A stretch of DNA of 64,000 bases from positions 62,001 through 126,000 of the forward strand of contig DAPE01000011.1 of assembly GCA_002502045.1 (NCBI GenBank), read 5' to 3'. Numbering within the stretch: position 1 is the stretch's first letter; each line of letters begins with the position of its first letter. The stretch is from Candidatus Parvarchaeota archaeon UBA573. Its GTDB lineage: Archaea > Nanobdellota > Nanobdellia > Parvarchaeales > Parvarchaeaceae. The position numbers and the translations under genes are program-made. The notes below the pieces were generated by a model. That model was given only the letters and a program-made list of their open reading frames with translations, did not search any database and was not told the origin of the DNA. This document shows, one piece after another, positions 43,733 to 50,821 of this stretch.

Positions 43733-44231
43733 TCTTTATATTCTCCAATGTTTTATTAAAGTCTTCTTTTATGTTTTTTACTTTTTCTCCTACCGCAGAA
43801 AATTGGTTGCCATTTCTGTTAGGGTAGTAATTTGCTATATGTTCTCCATAAAGCCTTTTTTCATCTATTTTTATGTCCTCAGAGTGGACATCTACACCGA
43901 AATCATGCATTCCTTTTAGAACATAATAAATAAAACTATTTTCTTTTAATGTTCTGTTTCCTTTGTCAAGTATAACCTCTTTTATGTTTGATTTTTTTCC
44001 TAAAAGATAGCCTAGAAGGTATGAAGCAGGAGCATTCTTGTTACTAAAATTCCATCCAAATTTCTTTAATTCATTCCCTCTCACCATCGCAAGAGTTTTA
44101 TCTCCACCGTCTTTATATTCAACTATGTGAGCAATTACTGATTTGTCAGTTTTCCTTACTACTAATCGAGGTATACCTGACTTAAGCAATTCAAGCCTTT
44201 TTCTATAATTGGTTCTTTTTTCGTTTTTCAT
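43722..44231 (-). CDS. rpl18: Ribosomal protein uL18 (L18)
   Basis: A 169-residue L18 that carries 5S rRNA. Conserved blocks are TNYRKRLELLKSGIPRLVVRKTDKSVIAHIVEY, a short helix with NKNAPASYLLGYLLGKK, and KGMHDFGVDVHSEDIKI. The C-terminal basic tail is NGNQFSAVGEKVKNIKEDF. The length is as usual in archaea with a reduced tail. Overlaps L19e by four bases and S5 by 11. Confidence 0.95.
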   Translation of the reverse strand: MKNEKRTNYRKRLELLKSGIPRLVVRKTDKSVIAHIVEYKDGGDKTLAMVRGNELKKFGWNFSNKNAPASYLLGYLLGKKSNIKEVILDKGNRTLKENSFIYYVLKGMHDFGVDVHSEDIKIDEKRLYGEHIANYYPNRNGNQFSAVGEKVKNIKEDFNKTLENIKNGK

Positions 44232-44677
44232 TGTCCTGTCCTCTTCATTCCTTCAATATAGTTTCTCATGTGATTAACACTGTGAAATGAGTTTCCTTTT
44301 ATCTTTCTATAAAGCACCCTGAAATCCTTTTTATCTATCTTGCCCTGTTTTCGCTGCTTAAACAGCTCCTTTCTAAGCGCCCTAACCTTATCTATCCATT
44401 CAAAATCCATTCTTGCGGATTTCTCTCCTCTTCTACTTCCTATGCCTTTTCTGTGCCCTCTCTTTTTCTTTTCATGCAGTGCTCTTGCTCTTGATCTAGA
44501 CTGACCCTTAAGCATTTTCTTTTTTATAATGCCTTTATCTATGAGGCTCTCTATATCCGCTCTTGTTATGCCTTCTTTAATGTCCTTAAATTTAGTCGGA
44601 TCCAACCAAATTCTGCTTTCTCCAACCCTTAGAACATCACTGGCTATTCTTCTTTGCGTCTTCAGTTTCCCCTGCAT
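44228..44677 (-). CDS. rpl19e: Ribosomal protein eL19 (L19e)
   Basis: A 149-residue L19e, present only in archaea and eukaryotes. The N terminus KTQRRIASDVLRVGESRIWLDPTKFKDIKEGITRADIESLI is conserved, followed by the basic linker SRSRARALHEKKKRGHRKGIGSRRGEKSARM and a long C-terminal helix with RVLYRKIKGNSFHSVNHMRNYIEG. It contacts both subunits in the archaeal ribosome. Its start lies 41 bases inside the L32e gene in another frame, an unusually long overlap. Confidence 0.95.
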   Translation of the reverse strand: MQGKLKTQRRIASDVLRVGESRIWLDPTKFKDIKEGITRADIESLIDKGIIKKKMLKGQSRSRARALHEKKKRGHRKGIGSRRGEKSARMDFEWIDKVRALRKELFKQRKQGKIDKKDFRVLYRKIKGNSFHSVNHMRNYIEGMKRTGQ

Positions 44678-44987
44678 AATTTATCACCATTATCTTCTTT
44701 TCTTTGCATTTCTCATATATTAATTTTCGCTTTAATGCACCAACTGCTTTTCCTATTATTACTATATTTGATTCATTTAATTTATCGAGTTCTTTTGTAT
44801 TAAACACTCTAACTGGGATTTTACCGGCAATCTTCCCTCTTTTTGAGACTGGAGACATGAATCCTTTTGAAGGCATTTTTTTATGTCCCTTCTTACCTAC
44901 TTTTGTCTTATTCTTTTTACCAGTGGGTTTCCTCCAAGAACTACCGACTCTCTTAAGTTTTCCAGCATCGTGTTTTGTAAATTCCAT
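44637..44987 (-). CDS. rpl32e: Ribosomal protein eL32 (L32e)
   Basis: A 116-residue L32e. The conserved core is SSWRKPTGKKNKTKVGKKGHKKMPSKGFMSP, the rRNA-binding stretch, then VRVFNTKELDKLNESNIVIIGKAVGALKRKLI. The start is the ATG at 44987 (MEFTKHDAGKLKRVG), two bases after the L6 stop, rather than the upstream TTG that overlaps that stop. The last 41 bases also code the start of L19e. Short compared with archaea that carry an N-terminal extension. Confidence 0.94.
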   Translation of the reverse strand: MEFTKHDAGKLKRVGSSWRKPTGKKNKTKVGKKGHKKMPSKGFMSPVSKRGKIAGKIPVRVFNTKELDKLNESNIVIIGKAVGALKRKLIYEKCKEKKIMVINYAGETEDAKKNSQ

Positions 44988-44989
44988 AA

Positions 44990-45511
44990 TCAAGGCTTTT
45001 TAGTGATAAATACTCCATCTTTAAAGACTCTTCTATCTTTATTTTTTACTTGAATCTTTGATTCTATCATACCAGCAAGCTGGCCTACTTTATATTTGTC
45101 TATTCCAAAGATAATTATTTTATTTCCTTTTACATCAACTTTCAAATCTTTTGGAATTTGTATCTCTCTAGGCTTTCTTTCTCCAACGAAATTTTCTACA
45201 ACTACTTTATTGCCATTTAACTTTAATGAAGCCGGAAAGTGCATGTAAACTAACTCAAGCTCTGCAGTGTACAGTTCATTTACTCCTTTTATCATGTTTT
45301 TTATATCTGCTGCCAATGTGCCAGCAATAGCTTTCTGGAATTTGTTATCCTTCTCAGATTCTATAAATAAAGTATCATCTTTCTTCTCTACCTTAAGAAA
45401 AGGGTACCTTATCTCTGCTTCCATCTCACCCTCTTTTCCTTTCACTACTACCTTTTTATCTTTTAGTTCTACATTCGAACCCGCAAGATTTACTTTAAAT
45501 TTAGTAGACAT
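44990..45511 (-). CDS. rpl6: Ribosomal protein uL6 (L6)
   Basis: A 173-residue L6 with its two repeated beta-alpha domains. The first has DKKVVVKGKEGEMEAEIRYPFLKVEKKDD. The second has the family signature YTAELELVYMHFPASLKLNGNKVVVENFVGERKPREI and ends with the conserved INKDRRVFKDGVF-like block. It sits near the factor-binding site of the large subunit. Overlaps S8 by 11 bases. Confidence 0.95.
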   Translation of the reverse strand: MSTKFKVNLAGSNVELKDKKVVVKGKEGEMEAEIRYPFLKVEKKDDTLFIESEKDNKFQKAIAGTLAADIKNMIKGVNELYTAELELVYMHFPASLKLNGNKVVVENFVGERKPREIQIPKDLKVDVKGNKIIIFGIDKYKVGQLAGMIESKIQVKNKDRRVFKDGVFITKKP

Positions 45512-45887
45512 AAGCTAAAAGACTACCTCCAATCATAAGTTTTTTTGCGTCTTCATTTGTAATTACGCCTTTATTTGTAGACAAGAGTATTAAACCAAAT
45601 CCTAATGCTGGCAGGTATCTCTTTTCATACTTGACTATATCCCCAGCCTTTATTGGTATCCTTGGTCGTATTGACTTGCATTTGTTTAAATGTTCATTTA
45701 TATCTATTTTTACAAATCCTCCTCTGATGTCGTTTATTATCTCGTAATTATCAATGTATCCAGCTTTTTTTATTATGTCTAAAAGACTTATCAAAAGTTT
45801 GCTGTTAGGACTTACTACACAGGATTTCTTGCCGACTTTCCTAGCGACATTTAAAGTATTGAATATAGTTGAAAGTGAATCTACCAT
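45501..45887 (-). CDS. rps8: Ribosomal protein uS8 (S8)
   Basis: A 128-residue S8. The N-terminal domain has SKLLISLLDIIKKAGYIDNYEIINDIRGGFVKIDIN and the C-terminal domain the signature RYLPALGFGLILLSTNKGVITNEDAKK. It binds the central domain of 16S rRNA early in assembly. The final residues (GGSLLAYVY) are typical of archaeal S8. Overlaps the L6 start by 11 bases and is two bases from S14. Confidence 0.95.
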   Translation of the reverse strand: MVDSLSTIFNTLNVARKVGKKSCVVSPNSKLLISLLDIIKKAGYIDNYEIINDIRGGFVKIDINEHLNKCKSIRPRIPIKAGDIVKYEKRYLPALGFGLILLSTNKGVITNEDAKKLMIGGSLLAYVY

Positions 45888-45889
45888 AA

Positions 45890-46126
45890 TTAAGCCTCTT
45901 TTCCGTATTTTTTGAAACCAAGATCCGGAGCAACTTCCCTAAAACACTGCCTGCAGTAGTTAAGACCATGAATTTTTATATGGCCTTCCGCTCTATTGCA
46001 CCTTATACAAAGATGTGCTCTCCTGTCATGTGACTGCATTTTGTGTTTATTAAATTTTATAAACCTAGCTCTTTTTGCAGGATTAGATGCGTGCACTTTC
46101 AATATTTTTTCAAATTGAGTTTCCAT
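45890..46126 (-). CDS. rps14: Ribosomal protein uS14 (S14), zinc-binding type
   Basis: A 78-residue S14 with the four-Cys zinc site [23 protein letters not shown] and the C terminus [17 protein letters not shown]. Archaeal S14 is usually about 50 residues and begins close to the first Cys. Here the frame carries about 29 extra basic residues ([16 protein letters not shown]...). Met30 (46039) would give the usual length, but would leave a 94-base gap after L5. The start at 46126 is six bases from L5, as expected in this packed operon, so a real extension is more likely. Confidence 0.9.
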   Translation of the reverse strand: METQFEKILKVHASNPAKRARFIKFNKHKMQSHDRRAHLCIRCNRAEGHIKIHGLNYCRQCFREVAPDLGFKKYGKEA

Positions 46127-46132
46127 GATTCT

Positions 46133-46639
46133 TTAAATAACCTTTACATTGTATTTATTCTTTATGAATTCAACAGCCTCTTCTCTTTTTATTAAATGTG
46201 ATTTTCCGATATGTGATTTATTTCTTTTCTTTGTTATATTAAATCCTTTTCTTGATAGAGTTACACTAACTGCAATTCCGACTATACCAATGGTATAATC
46301 ATATTTTGCACCTGGTATATGTATGTATTCTTTTACACCAAATGAGAGATTTCCTCTTTTATCAAAATTAGATTCTTTTATTGTATTTTCCATTGCAGTC
46401 AGCATCCTTTTTAGTATATCATCTGCATCTTGGTTTCTTAAGGTTGTCTTAACGCCTATTTCTAAACCCGGTCTAAGGCCCCATTCAGGTATCCTTTTTT
46501 TGGTTTCAGTCTTAACTACCTTTGATCCTGATATTTGCTCAAGTAAATTCTTTATTTTTTCAAGTCTTTCTCCAGGCTCGCCTACTCCAACATTCAAAGT
46601 AACTTTCTCAATAAAAATGTCTCTCATTTTATTTTCCAT
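46133..46639 (-). CDS. rpl5: Ribosomal protein uL5 (L5)
   Basis: A 168-residue L5. The 5S-binding start is MRDIFIEKVTLNVGVGEPGERLEKI, with KVVKTETKKRIPEWGLRPGLEIGVKTTLR and the P-site loop region YIHIPGAKYDYTIGIVGIAVSVTLSRKGF. I take the ATG at 46639 (MENKMRD), one base after the S4e stop, rather than 15 codons upstream, because the archaeal family starts close to this Met. L5 binds 5S rRNA with L18. Confidence 0.94.
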   Translation of the reverse strand: MENKMRDIFIEKVTLNVGVGEPGERLEKIKNLLEQISGSKVVKTETKKRIPEWGLRPGLEIGVKTTLRNQDADDILKRMLTAMENTIKESNFDKRGNLSFGVKEYIHIPGAKYDYTIGIVGIAVSVTLSRKGFNITKKRNKSHIGKSHLIKREEAVEFIKNKYNVKVI

Positions 46640-46640
46640 A

Positions 46641-47303
46641 TTACAAAGCCATACAGGATTTAATCGATGAAACGAATTCACCATCCTTTCCTGAAATTAA
46701 AACTGAGTATCCATTGATTTCTTTTATCTTTCCAGTCTTTCCTGCGTTTTTACCGTTGAATACTATAATTTCCTTTCCCTGCTCAAATGGGATCTTGTCT
46801 TTTATTTTACCATTTTCAAGATCAAGCACCACTGAATCATTTATCTGAACGTCTGCTTTATCATATATTATATTTCTTGCATCGCTCGTAAATAATATGT
46901 CTTTAGCCCCCTTTCCTTTATGCTTCGACATTATTTTTACTTTCTTACCATCCATTTTTTCATCTTGCTTTATGGCGATTATCTTGCCATTCTCGCTTAA
47001 CCAAACCAAGAAGTAATCATCCTTCAAGGTTACAATATCAGAAAACCCAACTACATATTTTTCTTCGTGCACCTTTTTACCATCTACTAAAACCTGCCCG
47101 GTTTTTATCAAGTATCTTGCTTCTCTTGCATTATCTGCTACTTTTATCACGTCTCTTAAAAACCCAAGTATTGAAACTCCGTATTTATCGCTGTGTTTTC
47201 CTGGGAAAGGCTTAACATAATATTTGTATTTTTTCCTAGGTATAACTAAGGAATTTGTAACAACGCTTCTCTTAAAATGCTTGGATTCACCGTGTCTTGC
47301 CAT
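46641..47303 (-). CDS. rps4e: Ribosomal protein eS4 (S4e)
   Basis: A 220-residue S4e, the archaeal/eukaryotic protein unrelated to bacterial S4. Conserved parts are the N terminus, the S4-like region (REARYLIKTGQVLVDGKKVHEEKYVVGFSDIV), the central RS4NT-type domain, and the C-terminal KOW element (KEIIVFNGKNAGKTGKIKEI). It joins 16S rRNA near the 5' domain. The start overlaps the L24 gene by 17 bases. Confidence 0.95.
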   Translation of the reverse strand: MARHGESKHFKRSVVTNSLVIPRKKYKYYVKPFPGKHSDKYGVSILGFLRDVIKVADNAREARYLIKTGQVLVDGKKVHEEKYVVGFSDIVTLKDDYFLVWLSENGKIIAIKQDEKMDGKKVKIMSKHKGKGAKDILFTSDARNIIYDKADVQINDSVVLDLENGKIKDKIPFEQGKEIIVFNGKNAGKTGKIKEINGYSVLISGKDGEFVSSIKSCMAL

Positions 47304-47679
47304 AAGATTCTATTTTTTTTAACCTCCTTCCATCAGACAGATTAAGATCTGTTATTATCAAAGCTGATGGTCTAATCTTAAAAGGAACTTTATTTCCTTT
47401 CTTAGTTATATTTTTAGCAGAGTCAACACTTACTTTTAACTGTTTGGTATAAACTTTGTCTACCTTACCTTCTTGTCCTTTAAATTTACCTCTTGTTATT
47501 ATCACACTATCCCCTTTCTTTAAAAGTATATTTCTAGTCTTGTATTTTGCTCTAAGCTCCTTTGACAAGTGAACTGAAAGCATCTTTCTTTTTATGTGTA
47601 AAGGAGCATTCATCCTGTACTTTCTCTGCTTCTTAGGAGAAGTACTTGAAACCCAATTCATACTAAAGTTATTTTTCAT
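47287..47679 (-). CDS. rpl24: Ribosomal protein uL24 (L24)
   Basis: A 130-residue L24 with KOW motif (KKGDSVIITRGKFKGQEGKVDKVYTKQLKVSVDSA) preceded by the archaeal N-terminal part (SSTSPKKQRKYRMNAPLHIKRKMLSVHLSKELRAKYKTRN). It starts domain folding of 23S rRNA and lies near the exit tunnel. Overlaps L14 by four bases (ATGA) and S4e by 17. Confidence 0.95.
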   Translation of the reverse strand: MKNNFSMNWVSSTSPKKQRKYRMNAPLHIKRKMLSVHLSKELRAKYKTRNILLKKGDSVIITRGKFKGQEGKVDKVYTKQLKVSVDSAKNITKKGNKVPFKIRPSALIITDLNLSDGRRLKKIESYGKTR

Positions 47680-48107
47680 ACTATCTTTGATGCTATTTTT
47701 GTTATGTTTGGAAAGCGTATAGATATCTCCCTGGCTATAGGCCCTCTTATAATCGTTCCCTGTGGTTCATATTTATCTATGTCTTTTACTATTGCACATG
47801 CATTATCTTCAAATGAAACTCTTGTACCGTCATGTCTTCGGTATTCCTTTCTTTGCCTTACTACCACGGCTGGAAATTTCTTATGCACAGTATCTGGAGA
47901 GCCTTTCTTTACTACTACGAATATTGTATCTCCTACACCGCACTTCGGCTGCCTGTCCTTTACACCATGATAATTCCTTACATTAACAACTTTAACTATT
48001 TTTGCTCCTGAATTGTCTGCGACCATTATCCAGCTACCGACGTTTATTGACTTGGAGATCTTTGCTTTTATGGCCTTTAAACCAGCTCCCTTTCTTCCTG
48101 TTCCCAT
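47676..48107 (-). CDS. rpl14: Ribosomal protein uL14 (L14)
   Basis: A 143-residue L14. Signature regions are INVGSWIMVADNSGAKIVKVVNVRNYHG, PKCGVGDTIFVVVKKGSPDTVHKKFPAVVVRQRKEYRRHDGTRVSFEDNACAIV and the C-terminal GPIAREISIRFPNITKIASKIV. It forms an intersubunit bridge. One base from S17 and overlapping L24 by four. Confidence 0.96.
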   Translation of the reverse strand: MGTGRKGAGLKAIKAKISKSINVGSWIMVADNSGAKIVKVVNVRNYHGVKDRQPKCGVGDTIFVVVKKGSPDTVHKKFPAVVVRQRKEYRRHDGTRVSFEDNACAIVKDIDKYEPQGTIIRGPIAREISIRFPNITKIASKIV

Positions 48108-48108
48108 G

Positions 48109-48423
48109 TTACTCTAATTTCCTCACAACTACAAATCTTTTCCATCTGCTTATAGGCCTTGTTTCATATATGACTACTTTATCGTTCAATTTTGCACCAA
48201 CACATTCTGGATTATGCGCAAGCACTCTGCTTCTAACCTTGACGTACCTATCATACTTTCCAAGTCTTCTAAAAACAGTCCAACTTACTGAAACGGTCTT
48301 ATCTGCTTTGGCAGACATGACTACTCCCTCAAACCTCCTTCCATGAACCCTTAATTGCCCGTGATATGGGCAGTGTGGATCATTGCAGGTATTCTCTGGC
48401 TTTTTCAAATCTTCATATAGCAT
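48109..48423 (-). CDS. rps17: Ribosomal protein uS17 (S17)
   Basis: A 104-residue S17 of archaeal type, with the N-terminal CNDPHCPYHGQLRVHGRRFEGVVMSAKADKTVSVSW and OB-fold strands ending KYVKVRSRVLAHNPECVGAKLNDKVVIYETRPISRWKRFVVV. The Cys pair before the OB-fold is usual in archaea. It binds the 5' domain of 16S rRNA. Overlaps rnp1 by 11 bases. Confidence 0.95.
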   Translation of the reverse strand: MLYEDLKKPENTCNDPHCPYHGQLRVHGRRFEGVVMSAKADKTVSVSWTVFRRLGKYDRYVKVRSRVLAHNPECVGAKLNDKVVIYETRPISRWKRFVVVRKLE

Positions 48424-48622
48424 ATTCCCATGGCCTCATAATTATATCATTTCCACTTACGTTTATCTCTTTGTTATTCATATGTAATATAAATCTGTTT
48501 CCATCCTTTATAACTCTTTTTATGCCTTTGCTAGTTTCAAGCAGCAAAGTATTTTTAGTTTCGTTCACTACCTTACCTTCCAAATTTTTCCCCATTACAA
48601 TTATTTTAAATCCTATTAGCAT
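48413..48622 (-). CDS. rnp1: Ribonuclease P protein component 1 (Rnp1/Rpp29)
   Basis: A 69-residue Rpp29-family protein: LIGFKIIVMGKNLEGKVVNETKNTLLLET and a C-terminal GNDIIMRPWEYAI. The Sm-like beta barrel binds the RNase P specificity domain and helps 5' processing of tRNA. It is shorter than usual, about 90-100 residues elsewhere, with trimmed ends. It follows L23 after a 49-base gap, where archaea normally have L29 or SUI1, so it marks the place at which several r-protein genes are missing. A TTTTTAAATT in that gap could be a promoter. Confidence 0.88.
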   Translation of the reverse strand: MLIGFKIIVMGKNLEGKVVNETKNTLLLETSKGIKRVIKDGNRFILHMNNKEINVSGNDIIMRPWEYAI

Positions 48623-48671
48623 TAGCTATCTTAGAATATTTCAATTTAAAAATGTTTTCAAATTCCAAAAA

Positions 48672-48941
48672 TTAGATTAGACCTAGCTGTGTAGCAATAT
48701 CCATGGCCTGGAATTCCGGTCTTAGTTTAACTATCGCAATTTTTCTAGAATCCATTCTATTTATTATATTTATACTTTCAACCTTTGCTTTAAGAAGAGA
48801 TTCTACTTCTTTCTTTATAAGTATCTTATTTGAGTCTTTTGAAACTATAAAAGAGAGTTTATTTTCCATTTGCATAAGTCTTGTAGATTTTTCTCCGCTC
48901 AAAACACTTATTATATACTTTAGATTTTCTTCCATGCTCAC
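48672..48941 (-). CDS. rpl23: Ribosomal protein uL23 (L23)
   Basis: An 89-residue L23: ISVLSGEKSTRLMQMENKLSFIVSKDSNKILIKKEVESLLKAKVESINI and the final KLRPEFQAMDIATQLGLI. The core fits archaeal L23, although the usual VxxPxxTEK start has become ISVLSGEK. It lies at the tunnel exit and docks SRP and SecY. The GTG at 48941 overlaps the L4 stop (GTGA); an ATG two codons later (48935) is an alternative start. An AGGTGA sequence overlies the L4 stop. Confidence 0.92.
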   Translation of the reverse strand: MSMEENLKYIISVLSGEKSTRLMQMENKLSFIVSKDSNKILIKKEVESLLKAKVESINIINRMDSRKIAIVKLRPEFQAMDIATQLGLI

Positions 48942-49723
48942 CTAAGATTTTCTATAGCTCCTTTTGTCCATATTATAAGCCTACCTGGCCTACCTGACTG
49001 TGAAACATCATTCATAGATAAAGCTGCAGGGTTTGTTACTTTTATATTTAGATTAGAAAACGCTTTTGAGATTTTTTCGCCGTTCTTTACAACTAGAACC
49101 ATTGCTAACTTTCTCTTATACTTTCTTCCTCTCAATTTTCCCTTACCACTTCTAATGCTTTTCTGCATAATTCTTTCCATTTCTGGATCTAAACCTAATG
49201 AAGACATCAACTTTATTGCTTCCTTTGTTTTCTTTACTGAAACAGCTGAATCGTCTATTACTATTGGAAATTCCTTTATTCCGCTTACAGCATGGAACAT
49301 AGAAACCTTTTTTAAATCAGCAGATGCTGCGATGCCCATATTTATTGCTAATTTTCTTTCCTTCTTGTTTATCTCCTTAACAAGCCTCTTTTCTGCTTTT
49401 GGAGCATGTGCCTGCCTTCCCCCTACTGTATTTGGAGCAACTGCACCAACATAATTGAAATTTGTACCAACTCTAGAAAGTGTCTTCCTAGGAGTTCTGT
49501 CAAGCCCTCTCCCGTAGCTGGTCTTGAAAGACCTTCTTCTTTTAGTAAGTTCTGCTACTTTTCTTTTACCTGCCATTGGATCAGTATATTTAAGCTGGAA
49601 TTTCTCTGAATCCTCTGCTAAAAAAGCCTTTTTGAATGTAGAATAGTTAAATTTAGTACTGAATACTTTAGGCAATTCAATTTCACCATTCTCTTTTCCA
49701 TCAGACGAAAATATTTTTACCAT
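48938..49723 (-). CDS. rpl4: Ribosomal protein uL4 (L4)
   Basis: A 261-residue L4. The conserved loop that reaches the exit tunnel is RTPRKTLSRVGTNFNYVGAVAPNTVGGRQAHAPKAEKRLVKEINKKERKLAINMGIAASAD. The C-terminal part has GKGKLRGRKYKRKLAMVLVVKNG and DVSQSGRPGRLIIWTKGAIENL. Typical archaeal length. One base after the L3 stop. Confidence 0.96.
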   Translation of the reverse strand: MVKIFSSDGKENGEIELPKVFSTKFNYSTFKKAFLAEDSEKFQLKYTDPMAGKRKVAELTKRRRSFKTSYGRGLDRTPRKTLSRVGTNFNYVGAVAPNTVGGRQAHAPKAEKRLVKEINKKERKLAINMGIAASADLKKVSMFHAVSGIKEFPIVIDDSAVSVKKTKEAIKLMSSLGLDPEMERIMQKSIRSGKGKLRGRKYKRKLAMVLVVKNGEKISKAFSNLNIKVTNPAALSMNDVSQSGRPGRLIIWTKGAIENLR

Positions 49724-49724
49724 A

Positions 49725-50675
49725 TTACTTTAACAATGTTATTTTTACCGGCTCTGCTTTTTTTGTAGGCCTTATTGCTTTTCTCATTATAATTAACCTG
49801 CTTGCGCTTCCTGGCACAGAACCTTTGAGCACTATTGCGCTTCCCTTTAGATTCCCATAACGCTTATACCCACTTGGTATATTAACTTCCTGAGGATCTT
49901 TCACTACCTTGAAAACAAACTTATTGTATTCAACTCTTGAATTAAACCCTAATCTACCATGCTGAGGTATTGTATACTGAACCTTTGCCATGCTCTCTGC
50001 ACCTAGGTTTCCTGCCTTTCTCCTTGATTTACTTGCATGCACAGGATATATTTTTACACCGTAACGCTTTACTGATCCTTGAAATCCTTTTCCCTTTGTT
50101 ATAGCCCCCACATCAACAAAATTACCGTCTTTTATAACTGAAGAGACATCTATTGACTTGCTCAAAAAATTCTTTGCGGTCTTTAGTTTATCATCAAAAT
50201 TGCCGCCTACTGCTAATTCAAACATCTCTGGCTTTTTCTTCATACCTATCTCCCAAGGTTGTGTAGAGACTAGAAGACGCAGGTCATCTGCCTTGCCATT
50301 AAAATCATCTAAAGTTTTATTGTTTTCCTTGAATTTTACTTTTCTTTGGACATATTTACTAAGATTGCTACCCCAACTTTCACCAATTGTTATGCCTTTA
50401 TTATAAAATTTTACTGCACATACTAACAGTGGGGGACACTCGAGTATAGTAGCGTTTGTCATTACTTCCATCTTAAATGTTGGCGAATTCTTGTCTGAAT
50501 CAATATAAACTAATTGCAACATCCCTGCTTTATATCCTGCAAAACCTCCTATCTCTCCTTTTTCTAAATCCTTAAAATTATTTACTGTATTATAAGGCCG
50601 TTTGCTTTTCTTTATAGGGTAATATTGCAAACTTCCTCTTCTAGGAGTACTCTTCTTAGTTATCTGATGTCCCAT
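49725..50675 (-). CDS. rpl3: Ribosomal protein uL3 (L3), first gene of the r-protein run
   Basis: A 316-residue L3 of archaeal form. Conserved features are GGFAGYKAGM near the N terminus, GAITKGKGFQGSVKRYGVKIYPVHASKSRRKAGNLG in the loop that reaches the peptidyl transferase centre, and RLGFNSRVEYNKFVFKV. It is among the first proteins to join the large subunit. It begins the 10-kb run to the EMC3-like gene. A TTTAAATA box on the plus strand at 50720-50727 (TATTTAAA read on the minus strand) lies about 45 bases upstream, suggesting a leader of about 20 bases. Confidence 0.96.
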   Translation of the reverse strand: MGHQITKKSTPRRGSLQYYPIKKSKRPYNTVNNFKDLEKGEIGGFAGYKAGMLQLVYIDSDKNSPTFKMEVMTNATILECPPLLVCAVKFYNKGITIGESWGSNLSKYVQRKVKFKENNKTLDDFNGKADDLRLLVSTQPWEIGMKKKPEMFELAVGGNFDDKLKTAKNFLSKSIDVSSVIKDGNFVDVGAITKGKGFQGSVKRYGVKIYPVHASKSRRKAGNLGAESMAKVQYTIPQHGRLGFNSRVEYNKFVFKVVKDPQEVNIPSGYKRYGNLKGSAIVLKGSVPGSASRLIIMRKAIRPTKKAEPVKITLLK

Positions 50676-50719
50676 ATTGTAATTACATTTGTTTTATTTA
50701 CTGATATAGATTTTTTACG

Positions 50720-50727
50720 TTTAAATA
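50720..50727 (-). promoter_or_regulatory. TATA box for the L3 ribosomal operon
   Basis: TATTTAAA on the minus strand within ACCTATTTAAACG, 44 bases upstream of the L3 ATG at 50675. With a start site about 25 bases downstream this leaves a leader of about 20 bases. The other 146-base gap contents show no further motif. Confidence 0.4.
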
Positions 50728-50821
50728 GGTTAACATTTGCAATTGTATTTCATTTAATACATAAATCCTTTAATAGTTTATCTCAATATACCTATTTATA
50801 ACAAAAAATAGGGTAATCCTA

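Noticed and set aside
44988-44993. TTG start for L32e overlapping the L6 stop
   Set aside because: The ATG at 44987 gives the expected N terminus two bases after L6.
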